The notes under the pieces are model-generated. The model ran no database searches. It was given only the letters and a program-made list of their open reading frames with translations, and was not told the DNA's origin. Below are positions 18,685 to 27,590 of a stretch of 64,000 bases of DNA, one piece after another. Origin of the DNA: Thaumarchaeota archaeon SCGC AAA007-O23 (GTDB lineage: Archaea; Thermoproteota; Nitrososphaeria; Nitrososphaerales; Nitrosopumilaceae); the NCBI GenBank assembly GCA_000402075.1, contig ARWO01000031.1, positions 42,576-106,575 of the forward strand, given 5' to 3'. The stretch's first letter is position 1. The number at the start of each line of letters is the position of its first letter. The position numbers and the translations under genes are program-made.

Positions 18685-20007
18685 ATGGCAAATAGTTCAA
18701 ATAAAGACGCTTATGATGAAATTTTTGCAAGTTTGGAAAAACATAACAAATGGTTTGAAAACTCGATTCCTTTGATCGCTAGTGAAAACATTCCAAGCCC
18801 AGCTGTGAGAGAAGCAATAATCTCCGATTTTGGTAATAGATATGCTGAAGGTTGGCCTGGAGAACGAGTCTATGCTGGCTGTACCTACATTGATGAGGTT
18901 GAGATCCAGTGTATGGATCTCGCAAACAAATTATTCAAGTCAGAGTTTGCAGATGTGAGACCAATTTCTGGAGTTGTTGCTAATCTAGCAATTTATTCAG
19001 CTTTTTCAAATCCTGGTGATGTTATGTTAGCTCCATCAATTCCAGCTGGTGGCCACATCTCCCATGGTAAAAAGGAGCACTCGGGAACTGCGGGTCTTGT
19101 TCATGGTCTAGAAATTGAGTTTTTCGCATTTGACTCTGAAGAGATGAACATTGATGTTGAGAAAACAAAAGTGAAGGTTGAAGAGTTAAAAAAGCAAGAT
19201 AGATTGCCGAAGATAGCCATGTTTGGTGGCTCTGTGTTTTTATTTCCACATCCAGTCAAAGAGCTGGCTGACTTTCTGAAAGGTTATGACATTCATATCA
19301 ATTACGATGCCGCTCATGTTGCAGGATTAATAGCTGGAGGAGAGTTTCAAGATCCGTTAAGGGAGGGAGTAGATACTATGACTATGAGTACGCATAAAAC
19401 ATTGTTTGGTCCACAGGGTGGACTTGTTTTAGCGTTTGAGAAAAATGCTGAAGCAATTAAAAAAGCAACGTTCCCAGGACTCACAAGTTCTCATCACATT
19501 CATCATATGGCCGCAAAGGCAGTTACATTTGCAGAGGCATTGGAGTTTGGAAAAGATTATGCAAGTCAAACAATTAAAAATGCAAAGGCGTTAGCTGTAG
19601 CATTAAATGATTTGGGCTTCAAAGTTTTAGGTGAAAAAAAGAATTTCACGCAATCACACCAAACTGTTATGAATGTACTAGATTATGGCGACGGCGGTAA
19701 AATTGAAGCTGATTTGGAAAAGGCAAACATCATTGTAAACAGACAACTGATTCCAGGTGATATAAAAGCCAAGAGACATTACATGCATCCAGGCGGAATC
19801 AGGCTTGGAACTTCCGAAGTTACACGTTTGGGAATGAAAGAGTCAGAAATGCAACAAATTGCATCATTCATCAAACAAATAGTTGTTGATAAAAAAGATG
19901 CAAAAGAAATAGCAAGCCAAGTTACAGAGCTTCGAAAGAATTACCAGAAAACTGAATATTGTTTTGACAATAAGCTTGGCGCATACGAGTACGTAAAACT
20001 AAGATAG
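18685..20007 (+). CDS. glyA: Serine hydroxymethyltransferase
   Basis: PLP enzyme interconverting serine and glycine with transfer of a one-carbon unit to a folate or pterin. The PLP lysine is K238 in MSTHKTLFGPQGG; SENIPSP and RYAEGWPGERVYAGC near the N-terminus are substrate and cofactor segments. ATG 18685 (MANSSNKDAYDE) is chosen over the longer frame from 18589, which overlaps the thermosome start region. About 440 residues, family length. The C1 carrier in archaea is often tetrahydromethanopterin-like; the sequence does not settle it. Confidence 0.95.
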   Translation: MANSSNKDAYDEIFASLEKHNKWFENSIPLIASENIPSPAVREAIISDFGNRYAEGWPGERVYAGCTYIDEVEIQCMDLANKLFKSEFADVRPISGVVANLAIYSAFSNPGDVMLAPSIPAGGHISHGKKEHSGTAGLVHGLEIEFFAFDSEEMNIDVEKTKVKVEELKKQDRLPKIAMFGGSVFLFPHPVKELADFLKGYDIHINYDAAHVAGLIAGGEFQDPLREGVDTMTMSTHKTLFGPQGGLVLAFEKNAEAIKKATFPGLTSSHHIHHMAAKAVTFAEALEFGKDYASQTIKNAKALAVALNDLGFKVLGEKKNFTQSHQTVMNVLDYGDGGKIEADLEKANIIVNRQLIPGDIKAKRHYMHPGGIRLGTSEVTRLGMKESEMQQIASFIKQIVVDKKDAKEIASQVTELRKNYQKTEYCFDNKLGAYEYVKLR

Positions 20008-20009
20008 TT

Positions 20010-20204
20010 TTATCCAGAACCTACATTTCGGTTCTTTCTGTTTCTGGTTTTGATGCTTCCCCATGTTTCCTTTTTGATCTGAGTTTTTGAGCTCTTACCA
20101 TGTGCCTTCTCAGTATGACGTTCTAACCGCTCTGATGAAGAAAACTCTAGATCACATTTGTTACACTTTGTTTCATCGTTGTTTTTTTTACCAAATAGTC
20201 CCAT
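20010..20204 (-). CDS. Small C2H2 zinc finger protein
   Basis: A 64-residue basic protein with one classical C2H2 finger: C-x2-C then H-x4-H (CNKCDLEFSSSERLERHTEKAH). The remaining residues are Lys/Arg/Asn-rich, compatible with nucleic-acid binding. Convergent with glyA (2 nt apart). Isolated C2H2 fingers are frequent in thaumarchaea; target unknown. Confidence 0.8.
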   Translation of the reverse strand: MGLFGKKNNDETKCNKCDLEFSSSERLERHTEKAHGKSSKTQIKKETWGSIKTRNRKNRNVGSG

Positions 20205-20255
20205 TTCGCCTTATTAGTATGGGTCTAGTTTCAAATAAAGTGGATCATTTTGGGA

Positions 20256-20579
20256 TTAAACGCCTGAACTTTCAGCTTTTGTAAGATCCAAAAACACTTT
20301 GTCTCCTACTGAAAGACCTAGTTTTTTGTATTCAATCATGTCTAATTTTATGGATGTTGTGTTACCCATCATACCAACTCCTCCGCCAGACATCATCTTG
20401 TTAAGCTCTTTGGCCATGTCATTCATGTTGGAAAATCCCATAACGTTAGTCTTACCAAACGGAGAAGATAATGGTCCATTTTTTTCTTGGACGTCTTTTT
20501 TGGAAGATAAAGAAACTATTACGTAAGGAGATGCATCTGGTGCGGCGTCAATACGCACTACAACATACTCTTTTTTCAT
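20256..20579 (-). CDS. Conserved hypothetical protein
   Basis: A 107-residue protein with a compact mixed alpha/beta look: strands at both ends (EYVVVRID, KVFLDLTKAE), a SPFGKTNVMGFSNMNDMAKELNKMM segment and a Gly-Met-rich linker in the centre. No motif I can assign. It stands alone between the zinc finger and the cyclophilin on the same strand. Confidence 0.65.
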   Translation of the reverse strand: MKKEYVVVRIDAAPDASPYVIVSLSSKKDVQEKNGPLSSPFGKTNVMGFSNMNDMAKELNKMMSGGGVGMMGNTTSIKLDMIEYKKLGLSVGDKVFLDLTKAESSGV

Positions 20580-20604
20580 ACAAATAACACTATTTTTGAG
20601 TATT

Positions 20605-22272
20605 TTATTGTAACTTGTAAAAACTTCTAATCTTCGTTATCAGAACAGCTGGAGCAACAAAATACATGCCTATGTTTAACAATATTATGCCAATTCCATA
20701 ACCAAGCATCTCGGACTCAGAGTCAATGTCTGCATGTTGTAGTAGAGTTAATGACGCCAATAGAGGAGTGAGTGTCAATTTCACTGTTTCTTTGAAGACG
20801 GCATTCTCCCTTTCATAGTCAGCTACTGCTGGACTAAACGAATAGTAAAATTGGTTGAATGCTGTCATGAATGATGTTCCTGATTGTGTTTGGAGTACAG
20901 TGTTGTCACGGATTTCTCTTAAGAGCTGAACTTGCGGTGCAAGCTCAGAACCGTAAGTTGCCGTAGCTATTAGACAGCCTCCAATTCTTGCTGGCGGCAG
21001 TGACTCAGGCTCAGGTTTTGCCTTTGCCTCGGCTATCAACTGTTTAAAAACTGGGCTGCTATCAAAATTTATGGGCTGCATTTTCCCATCAATCATAACT
21101 TCAAAGTTATTTACCGTTTGAAGGAAGGCGTTGATTTCATATCTAAACCACTCTGTAACATTGACATAGATTATAGAGTACTGGAACTCTGAATTGATAA
21201 AGGTGAGTTGTATTATTTTGAATTGAACGGTTCCTTTTTCGGTGCCGTGTAGTTCTTGGGTTGTAGTTATAAGATGTGCTTTTCTTCCGTCGTCACTTTC
21301 AAATACGTAGTTACCTAAAATTTTAGGGTCTTCTCCTCCTTGTACTGAAAAGAATGCGGGGCTGACACCGGCGTCTTCCCTAGGATCTCTTGGCTCTGCA
21401 GTTACAACCACTTTTGGAATAAATCCACTTTGTTCTATCTGAGTTTGTACGTTATGTTCCAGGTCATCAGGTTCAATTATAATACCAAGTTGTGTTCCAG
21501 TTGCTTCAGTAACAGTCCATCGATATGGAATATCAAATGAGATGTTATGACGAGAATTGTAATAAGTTTCGGTTCCGACTCCACTTCCCCTGTCTTCTTT
21601 TTCTATATATGATTGGTTTCTGTCTGGTATCGATATGTTGGCGCTGGTATAAGGCTCAAGTATTTCAGCTGTGATGATTCTAGTTTCTAAAAGGTCTAGT
21701 GGCGCATTATTGCCGTCTGTTTCAAGGGATGCAATGTGATTGAGTGCATTTGGTAAGCCTGGTACTAGCCTTCCAAAGACTGTATATTCTCCATCTAGAT
21801 GAGGCGAATCTTTATGCACGATAAAAAATTGTGACCCTGCACTATCTTTATGATCACCCCTTGCCATCGAAACAATTCCGCGGTCGTGTTGAAATGTGTT
21901 AAATTCTTCAAAGATTAGATATCCAGGTCCTCCCTGCCCCCATAATCTTCGATCAGAATCAGGATCTTTGGTGTTTGGATCCCCACCCTGAATCATGAAT
22001 CCTGGTATAATTCGATGAAAAACTGTACCGTCATAATAACCGCTTTCAACTAATTCCAAAAAGTTATGGACTGTGTTAGGAGCCTCTTCAGGGAAAAACT
22101 CGATAAAAAAAGTTCCGCTATTCATAGTAATGATAACAGCCTTCTGCTTCATTTCGTCTATCTCCTCCTGGCTAAATTCTTGCGGCGTTACATGCGGTTC
22201 ATATTGTGCAAACGCACTGCCTACAAAGCCAGACATTATTACTGCAGAAATTATTAAAAATTTAAAATCCAT
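20605..22272 (-). CDS. Exported cyclophilin-type PPIase with CFI-box-like C-terminus
   Basis: Extracytoplasmic proline isomerase. From ATG 22272 there is a signal peptide (MDFKFLIISAVIMSG), then a cyclophilin domain of about 170 residues (FFIEFFPEEAPNTV, YDGTVFHRIIPGFMIQGGDP, GSQFFIV, LDGEYTVFGRL), a beta-rich middle region of about 200 residues, and a C-terminal segment starting GGCLIATATYGSELAPQV, matching the CFI-box-CTERM-like module, with a final membrane helix (GYGIGIILLNIGMYFVAPAVL). So the enzyme is probably tethered outside the membrane. It differs from the short cytosolic cyclophilin at 42.7 kb. Confidence 0.85.
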   Translation of the reverse strand: MDFKFLIISAVIMSGFVGSAFAQYEPHVTPQEFSQEEIDEMKQKAVIITMNSGTFFIEFFPEEAPNTVHNFLELVESGYYDGTVFHRIIPGFMIQGGDPNTKDPDSDRRLWGQGGPGYLIFEEFNTFQHDRGIVSMARGDHKDSAGSQFFIVHKDSPHLDGEYTVFGRLVPGLPNALNHIASLETDGNNAPLDLLETRIITAEILEPYTSANISIPDRNQSYIEKEDRGSGVGTETYYNSRHNISFDIPYRWTVTEATGTQLGIIIEPDDLEHNVQTQIEQSGFIPKVVVTAEPRDPREDAGVSPAFFSVQGGEDPKILGNYVFESDDGRKAHLITTTQELHGTEKGTVQFKIIQLTFINSEFQYSIIYVNVTEWFRYEINAFLQTVNNFEVMIDGKMQPINFDSSPVFKQLIAEAKAKPEPESLPPARIGGCLIATATYGSELAPQVQLLREIRDNTVLQTQSGTSFMTAFNQFYYSFSPAVADYERENAVFKETVKLTLTPLLASLTLLQHADIDSESEMLGYGIGIILLNIGMYFVAPAVLITKIRSFYKLQ

Positions 22273-22346
22273 GGTGCTGGTTTTTCCAGCTCCAATAAAA
22301 GCCAAACGTAGGATTAGTTTTTATCAAGTTAAAATTATGTTGCCGT

Positions 22347-22838
22347 ATGGAAGCGGAAGAAAAAATTCAGGCACATGTTCTCTCAATTTGGAGAGAGAGT
22401 AGGGGATTTTTCAGTGGTAAAGGCAGAGAAGGAATGTTAATTTTAACCAACAAAAACTTGTGTTTTATTAAAAAAACTGAGGCACCCATGAAGTGGTGGG
22501 GTGCTATTAGGACCAGACAGATAGTTAGGTTGTTGCAATCTAAGGATGTAATGATTGTAGAGGATGGCTATGGTGAAGAAAACTTGAGAGAAGATTTAGA
22601 AAATAAGAAAAATCAAAAAATTAGTTTTAATAATATCTTAAGCATTGAATCAAAAGAAAAGGTTTGGGGCAGTGTATTATTTTTAGATGTAATTGAAGGT
22701 GGAAAGGAGAAGAAACTTCAGTTTTCTGTTGTACAGGATTGGGTGAAATATCCGATTAGTGCTCCGACGAAGTTTTTGAAGGTTGACTGGTCAGGGTTTG
22801 TAAAATATATTAAAGATAGACAAATTGTGATGAAATAA
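22347..22838 (+). CDS. Hypothetical protein, PH-like fold possible
   Basis: A 163-residue protein: ILTNKNLCFIKK and LSIESKEKVWGSVLFLDVIE resemble strands of bacterial PH-like domains, with an acidic helix between. No catalytic motif. It ends 1 nt before cbiE starts, so the two are probably in one transcript, but a functional link is not shown. Confidence 0.6.
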   Translation: MEAEEKIQAHVLSIWRESRGFFSGKGREGMLILTNKNLCFIKKTEAPMKWWGAIRTRQIVRLLQSKDVMIVEDGYGEENLREDLENKKNQKISFNNILSIESKEKVWGSVLFLDVIEGGKEKKLQFSVVQDWVKYPISAPTKFLKVDWSGFVKYIKDRQIVMK

Positions 22839-22839
22839 G

Positions 22840-23538
22840 ATGGGTAAGGTTTTTGCCGTTGGGGTTGGTCCTGGCTCCCCGAATTATGTTACAGAAACAG
22901 TAAGAAAAATTGTTGCTGATGCAGATGTTGTTGTTGGTTACAAATACACACTTGATGTTATAGCCGATTTGATCAAGGATAAAAAAACTCATATAATTAC
23001 AATGGTGGATCAGGAAAAAACATACCAACATGTTAAGAAAGAGTTGGGGGATGGGGTTTTGGTTATCCCATTTACTGGAGACGTAAACTTTTCTGAATCT
23101 GAGGTTGTAGACAGGCTGATTGAGATTTTCGGTGATATTGAGTTAGTTCCTGGTATTAGTTCGATTCAAGTTGCTGCCTCAAAAGCTCAAGTGCCGTTAG
23201 ATAAATCCAAAGTAATTACAATGCATGTTACCACACCAATTGAAGAAAAGAAGTTGGATCTTCAAAAAGCTGTGATTGATGGACAAAATGTTATACTAAT
23301 TCCCAGACCTTGGCCAAATAATCCTCAAAAGCATTTCATGCCGTCAGAAGTCGCGTTTTATCTTAAGAAAAATGGTTTTAACACACCTAAAATTCCCGTT
23401 CATGTCTTCGAGTCGCTAACTAATGGAAAAGAGCAAACCTTCACTGGAAGTATGCAGGATTTGGAGGGAAAGGAGTTCTCTGATCTATCAGTAATGGTGA
23501 TCAGTCAGACAAAACCGGAATCCTATATTAATTTCTGA
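22840..23538 (+). CDS. cbiE: Cobalt-precorrin-7 C5-methyltransferase (CbiE-like)
   Basis: SAM-dependent tetrapyrrole methylase of the cobalamin pathway. N-terminal GVGPGSPNYVTE is the family's Gly-rich loop; LVPGISSIQVAASK is the conserved VPGxS/T element. At 232 residues it is a stand-alone CbiE without the CbiT decarboxylase domain, as usual in archaea. Position within the methylase family is judged by resemblance; CbiH is also present at 38.3 kb, and the rest of the cluster is not in this window. Confidence 0.75.
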   Translation: MGKVFAVGVGPGSPNYVTETVRKIVADADVVVGYKYTLDVIADLIKDKKTHIITMVDQEKTYQHVKKELGDGVLVIPFTGDVNFSESEVVDRLIEIFGDIELVPGISSIQVAASKAQVPLDKSKVITMHVTTPIEEKKLDLQKAVIDGQNVILIPRPWPNNPQKHFMPSEVAFYLKKNGFNTPKIPVHVFESLTNGKEQTFTGSMQDLEGKEFSDLSVMVISQTKPESYINF

Positions 23539-24774
23539 TTATAAAATATCAGCAAATATTTCGTTAGATTTGAGAGTGTTCTTTATCAAATCTGCTGAAA
23601 TTGTGAGGTTGAACTTCTTCGTGTTCCCATGAATTCCTTGGTGTGTCATTTTGCCAGTAATGAGCCCAGATAGTTCTATTCCGTTAAGCATTTGCGTTAC
23701 TCTCCTTTGTGTAAGTGTATTTTGCTGTATTGTTTTACAAAGTGATTTGTAGGCGGCATATACATCTCCTGTCGAAATGTTAGGTGATTTCATTATGGTT
23801 ATTACAAGTAGTTTTTCGTGAAGAGAGAAAGCGTTGAGTTGTTGTGATTCCTTATCTACCTCAATTCTTTGTGATGCTAAACGTATGTGTTCGTCGGTTA
23901 TAGAGCTGTCTTGTTTTAACTCTGCGGTCTTTGCTGCTACATCTAATAGTTTTATTGCTCTCCTAGCGTCACCGTGTTCTCTGCATGCCATAGATGCACA
24001 TAGATTCAAAGCACCGCTTGAAACTGAGTTTTCTTCAAAGGCTAGTGGTACTCTGTCTTCTAAAATTTCTTTTATTTCGTTTGTTTCATAGCCAGGAAAA
24101 ACAAGCTCTTCCTCGCTTAGTGTACTAATAACTCTAGGATCTAATTTATCTTTGAATCCAACATCATTAGAAATTCCAATCAATGATAACGAGCCATTTT
24201 TTAGTTTTAGGTTTGCTCTTGTAATTGAGTAAAGTACATCCTTGCCTGTCTTGTCAACAAGTTTAGCAAGATGATCTATTTCATCAATTACAAAAACGGT
24301 GTTCAGTTTGTTTTTTTCAATAATGTAAAGAATTCGATTAAAGACTTCGCTAATTGATAGGCCTGTTCCTGGTAACCAAAGTTTGTCGTCAGGTGTTTTT
24401 TTTGATTTAAGACCAAGTTGTCTACCCAAGTCAACCAATACATTGTAAAGGTTTGATTGATCCTTTGCGTTTGTGGTTGCAATTTTAATTTGATATGAAT
24501 TCTTATCAACCCTATTTTGAATTTGGTTTAACACTTTTCTTACAACAAGTGTCTTGCCAGTACCGGGTTTACCATAAACCAACAAGTTTGGTGGTATTGA
24601 TTTTTTGTATAATGGAATTAATGATTGTGTTACCAGCTCTTGTTGTTTGTCTCTGTGTAAAATTCGCTCTGGGATGTAGTCGTGACGCAACACGTTTGGG
24701 TTTTTGATTATCGAGTTGCCTTGTTCTGCACTGTCAAGCAAGCGTTCCACTGGATCTAGGGTTGTTGTGCTCAT
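23539..24774 (-). CDS. cdc6: Cdc6/Orc1 replication initiator
   Basis: Origin-binding AAA+ ATPase. Walker A GKPGTGKT (residues 68-75 from ATG 24774), Walker B VFVIDEID (about 160-167), sensor 1 around LIGISND, the arginine-rich sensor 2 stretch GDARRAIKLLD, and a C-terminal winged helix. The open frame continues upstream to 24885, but MSTTTLDPVERLL is the natural start. Its 5' side opens onto the probable origin. Convergent with cbiE with no gap. Confidence 0.96.
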   Translation of the reverse strand: MSTTTLDPVERLLDSAEQGNSIIKNPNVLRHDYIPERILHRDKQQELVTQSLIPLYKKSIPPNLLVYGKPGTGKTLVVRKVLNQIQNRVDKNSYQIKIATTNAKDQSNLYNVLVDLGRQLGLKSKKTPDDKLWLPGTGLSISEVFNRILYIIEKNKLNTVFVIDEIDHLAKLVDKTGKDVLYSITRANLKLKNGSLSLIGISNDVGFKDKLDPRVISTLSEEELVFPGYETNEIKEILEDRVPLAFEENSVSSGALNLCASMACREHGDARRAIKLLDVAAKTAELKQDSSITDEHIRLASQRIEVDKESQQLNAFSLHEKLLVITIMKSPNISTGDVYAAYKSLCKTIQQNTLTQRRVTQMLNGIELSGLITGKMTHQGIHGNTKKFNLTISADLIKNTLKSNEIFADIL

Positions 24775-25307
24775 TTTGAGATCATTTTTTATTGTGATTT
24801 GGCACTTGAATGGATCCAGTAGTTCGTTTTTACAACATTGATCGTTCTGGTTGACATGCGCTGATCGGCCTGATCGATGACACACACACCACTATTTCTT
24901 TTCTATTTTTAGAATAGTATGTTATTTTGATTTAGTTTTTGTTAGTTTGTTACTATCATAAAAAAATTTTTTTAAAATAAAAAGAGTAGAAACCAAGGTG
25001 TGTGGGTTCACAACAAAAGGTTTTGTTAATTATATGTTATATTTTTGTAAAAAGAGTGTAAAATTGGCTTGTTTGGTTGTTATTGGTGTTAAGAAGAGCC
25101 TTAACAACTGTTAACAGACCAAAAACACCCCATAATTTCCACTCTAGGCACAAAACTAAACCCTACCCCCCCATTTCCAGTCCAGGCTCTGTTAACATCC
25201 AAAAACATACCAGCGTGAGCCAGGCAGTCAATCTTAACACATTTGTTTGTTAACAAAACTTGTAGGATCCATTCAAGTGTTAACACAAGATCCTCATAGA
25301 TCTCGAC
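24775..25307. other. Probable chromosomal replication origin (oriC)
   Basis: A non-coding 0.5-kb stretch between cdc6 and a small conserved gene. It holds A/T-only runs (24960-24983; also AT-rich about 25010-25075) suited to unwinding and, on the minus strand, two ORB-like elements: 25126-25148 (CCTAGAGTGGAAAT then GGGG) and 25165-25186 (CCTGGACTGGAAATGGGGGG). They share CCTRGASTGGAAAT plus a G run, like archaeal origin recognition boxes. A weaker plus-strand match (AGAAACCAAGGTGTGTGGG, 24988-25006) lies on the other side of the AT-rich part. No open frame here looks coding. Confidence 0.7.
25108..25212 (+). repeat. Direct repeat pair GTTAACA-CCAAAAACA next to ORB-like boxes
   Basis: Copies at 25108-25130 (CTGTTAACAGACCAAAAACA) and 25189-25212 (CTGTTAACATCCAAAAACAT) are nearly identical, each beside an ORB-like element. 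Further GTTAACA copies occur near 25251 and 25280. They are candidate initiator-binding or regulatory sites. Confidence 0.7.
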
Positions 25308-25691
25308 ATGAAACAGAGAAGGATACGAATAAACCTAGAGGACAACGAAGGCGCCAAATTCAAGTTTGACATTGAGGGCAACGTAACAAAGGACAAAGTC
25401 CTAAAACTATTCGAATTAATGGATTTAATGAACATAGAGGAAGAACAAACACCAGACTTGGACTCTGTAGGAGGCAAGATATGGAATGTTGTAGAGAACC
25501 ACTTCCCTGCAGGCAAGTTCACCTCTTCAGGCGTGCTTGAAAAGTATGAGGATGAGTACAACGAGCCTATCAAACTAAGCGTAGTTTCAACATACTTGGC
25601 TAGATTTGCTTCACGAAACAGGGTTGAGCGTGCACGTATAGGAAGGGAGTGGTCATACCAAATCATTCGTATAGCGCAAAAACATCCTTAG
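25308..25691 (+). CDS. Hypothetical protein beside the origin
   Basis: A 127-residue protein. The N-terminal 30 residues form a beta pair with mixed charge (RRIRINLEDNEGAKFKFDIE). The C-terminal part (about 55-125) is predicted helical with a winged-helix look (FTSSGVLEKYEDEYNE, VVSTYLARFASRNRVERARIG). I recognise no named family. Lying immediately next to the origin and opposite cdc6, a DNA-binding or replication role is a reasonable guess. Convergent with the membrane-anchored regulator (3-nt gap). Confidence 0.7.
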   Translation: MKQRRIRINLEDNEGAKFKFDIEGNVTKDKVLKLFELMDLMNIEEEQTPDLDSVGGKIWNVVENHFPAGKFTSSGVLEKYEDEYNEPIKLSVVSTYLARFASRNRVERARIGREWSYQIIRIAQKHP

Positions 25692-25694
25692 ACG

Positions 25695-26270
25695 TTATTG
25701 TGAGACTGCATAAACAACATCGCCTTCACTAGAACCAACTCGCTCTCTACCTTTATCGGCAATTGTGTATCTGTAAGGCCTGGCAGAAGTGTCTCTACCA
25801 ACCAAACCATCCTCAAATAATTTTTTCATCAACCGCGAAACATGCTCACGTGATTTTCCAAACATCACTTCAATGTCACGTGATGTCATCGGACCCTCTG
25901 TGATTTTTTTCAACACAAACGTAACTGAGTCTTCAAAGCTCATGTTCGGAACTCGAGGTGACGCTTTAGGTTTTGGAGTAATAAATTCTGGTTCTTCCAC
26001 TTCTGGTACATCGAACGACTTGACTTTTTTCGTAGCCAAATCAGGTTTGGTGAACGTTTCACCATCCAACTCCATAGCGTCTAGGCGTATTTTCATGTCA
26101 ATCAACTCCTTTTCGTAGTAATCAATACGTTCAGCGTTTGTTGGAGCAATCTTTTGCGACACTCCAACCGAACGTGTCTTGCCATACAAGTACAAAGTAA
26201 CAAGACCGCTAAGAAATGCTAGCACTGCAACCAATATGATGCCAGCATCTGGAAGATCAATTATCATCAC
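25695..26270 (-). CDS. Membrane-anchored winged-helix protein
   Basis: A 191-residue protein with one N-terminal membrane helix (GIILVAVLAFLSGLVTLYLYG), a coiled region (about 45-70), a Pro-rich linker, and a C-terminal winged helix-turn-helix (TEGPMTSRDIEVMFGKSREHVSRLMKKLFEDGLVGRD). This is the MarR/ArsR-like wHTH pattern tethered to the membrane. Ligand and targets unknown; the location next to the origin is notable. Confidence 0.75.
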   Translation of the reverse strand: MMIIDLPDAGIILVAVLAFLSGLVTLYLYGKTRSVGVSQKIAPTNAERIDYYEKELIDMKIRLDAMELDGETFTKPDLATKKVKSFDVPEVEEPEFITPKPKASPRVPNMSFEDSVTFVLKKITEGPMTSRDIEVMFGKSREHVSRLMKKLFEDGLVGRDTSARPYRYTIADKGRERVGSSEGDVVYAVSQ

Positions 26271-26380
26271 AACAAACTAACAACGAAATGATTTATCATA
26301 ACGGGACAACTATAATTTACAATTTTACGAATAAAAAATCATAACATCACAAATTTTGTTAACTAAACTCACAAACAAAA

Positions 26381-26770
26381 TCACATGTTAACTAACTGCT
26401 TCACTGCTTTCTGTATAACATCAATAATCTGACTCTCGTTTTCAGGCGTAAAGTCACTATCTTTCATCACATTAACTTGTTCTGCGAGCCTAAACATCAC
26501 ATCACTCTCAGGAAGTATCACATCGTACGCCTGTAAGAGAAGTATTGTATAGTATAGGCTCTCAATCTTACTTCGTGCCTGACCTAACTGCCTGTAGTAG
26601 GCGCCCTTAGACACACCAAACTCTACATCCAACACTTTCTTCTGTTTTAGAATAATTTCAATTTGTCGCTCTGTAAACAGTGATTTTTTGATAATTTCTC
26701 TAATAATTATGTTAAAATTGGATTTATCGGGGTCGCTCATAGCTATACAAAACAGTATAGCTTCTTTCAA
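26381..26770 (-). CDS. Hypothetical helical protein, possible HTH
   Basis: A 129-residue, largely helical protein. FTERQIEIILKQKK and VSKGAYYRQLGQARSKIESLYYTILLLQ resemble a sigma-like or HTH helical hairpin, so it may bind DNA. It starts 10 nt from the divergent GGGP synthase, so the two share promoter space. No family assignment. Confidence 0.6.
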   Translation of the reverse strand: MKEAILFCIAMSDPDKSNFNIIIREIIKKSLFTERQIEIILKQKKVLDVEFGVSKGAYYRQLGQARSKIESLYYTILLLQAYDVILPESDVMFRLAEQVNVMKDSDFTPENESQIIDVIQKAVKQLVNM

Positions 26771-26780
26771 TTAAGTTTTA

Positions 26781-27572
26781 ATGCCACGTCTCGATCGTAC
26801 CGTAGGTATGCGAAATAAGGTCGAAACTAGGCTAAAAAAGTGCAAAAAGGGGGGTAAAACGGCTATATTTTTGCTGGTTGATTCTGAGAACTTTAGCTCC
26901 ACATCCAGCGTCGAAAAGATGGCAAAGGAACTTTTCAATGCAACTAAAAACATGAAGGATTTTTACCCCGTAATTCTGGTTGGGGGCTCTTCCGCCACTG
27001 ATCAAATGGGGATGGATAAGGCGGTCAGAATCTTGAGAAGAAGGACCAAACTTGACATTGTTCTATTTCCCGGAAACATTACAGGTGTAGTTCCAAAAGC
27101 ACATGCAATTCTGTTCAGCTGTTTGATGAACTCGGAGAACCCATATTACATCACCCAGGCCCAAGCGCTCGGAGCGCCACTGGTAAGGAAGATGAAACTG
27201 GAGGCACTTCCAACAGCATATCTGATAATTGGGGAAGGCACATCAGCTTGGTTCTTTGGCAACGCCAGAGGCATACCTTTTGACAAGCCAAAAATCGCCG
27301 CAGCTTACGCAATGGCAGCCCAATACATGGGTATGAGATTCGTATATTTAGAAGCGGGATCCGGAGCTAAGCAAAACGTCACCCCAGAGATGGTTCAGAC
27401 CGTCAGAGCAGTGTTTGACGGATTTATCATGGTTGGTGGAGGTATTAGATCGGCAAAAACAGCCAGCTCCCTGATCAAGGCCGGAGCAGACGGATTGGTG
27501 ATCGGAACGTTGTTAGAGCAAACCGGCGGTCTAAAAAAATTCACAGAAATGGTCAAATCCATCGGAAAATAA
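26781..27572 (+). CDS. Geranylgeranylglyceryl phosphate synthase
   Basis: Joins glycerol 1-phosphate to geranylgeranyl-PP, the first committed ether-lipid step. It is a TIM-barrel of the PcrB/GGGPS family: FLLVDSEN start strand, VGGSSATDQ, LFPGNITGV, YLEAGSGA, and the phosphate-binding GGGIRSAKTA and GTLLEQ near the C-terminus. 263 residues, full length. Its substrate G1P would come from the frame-disrupted dehydrogenase at 48-49 kb. Confidence 0.95.
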   Translation: MPRLDRTVGMRNKVETRLKKCKKGGKTAIFLLVDSENFSSTSSVEKMAKELFNATKNMKDFYPVILVGGSSATDQMGMDKAVRILRRRTKLDIVLFPGNITGVVPKAHAILFSCLMNSENPYYITQAQALGAPLVRKMKLEALPTAYLIIGEGTSAWFFGNARGIPFDKPKIAAAYAMAAQYMGMRFVYLEAGSGAKQNVTPEMVQTVRAVFDGFIMVGGGIRSAKTASSLIKAGADGLVIGTLLEQTGGLKKFTEMVKSIGK

Positions 27573-27590
27573 ACTTCTACTGGGAGCATC

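Noticed and set aside
25101..25286. 61-residue minus-strand frame in the origin region
   Set aside because: It covers the ORB-like boxes and repeats; the translation lacks conserved-looking structure and no promoter or start signal supports it.
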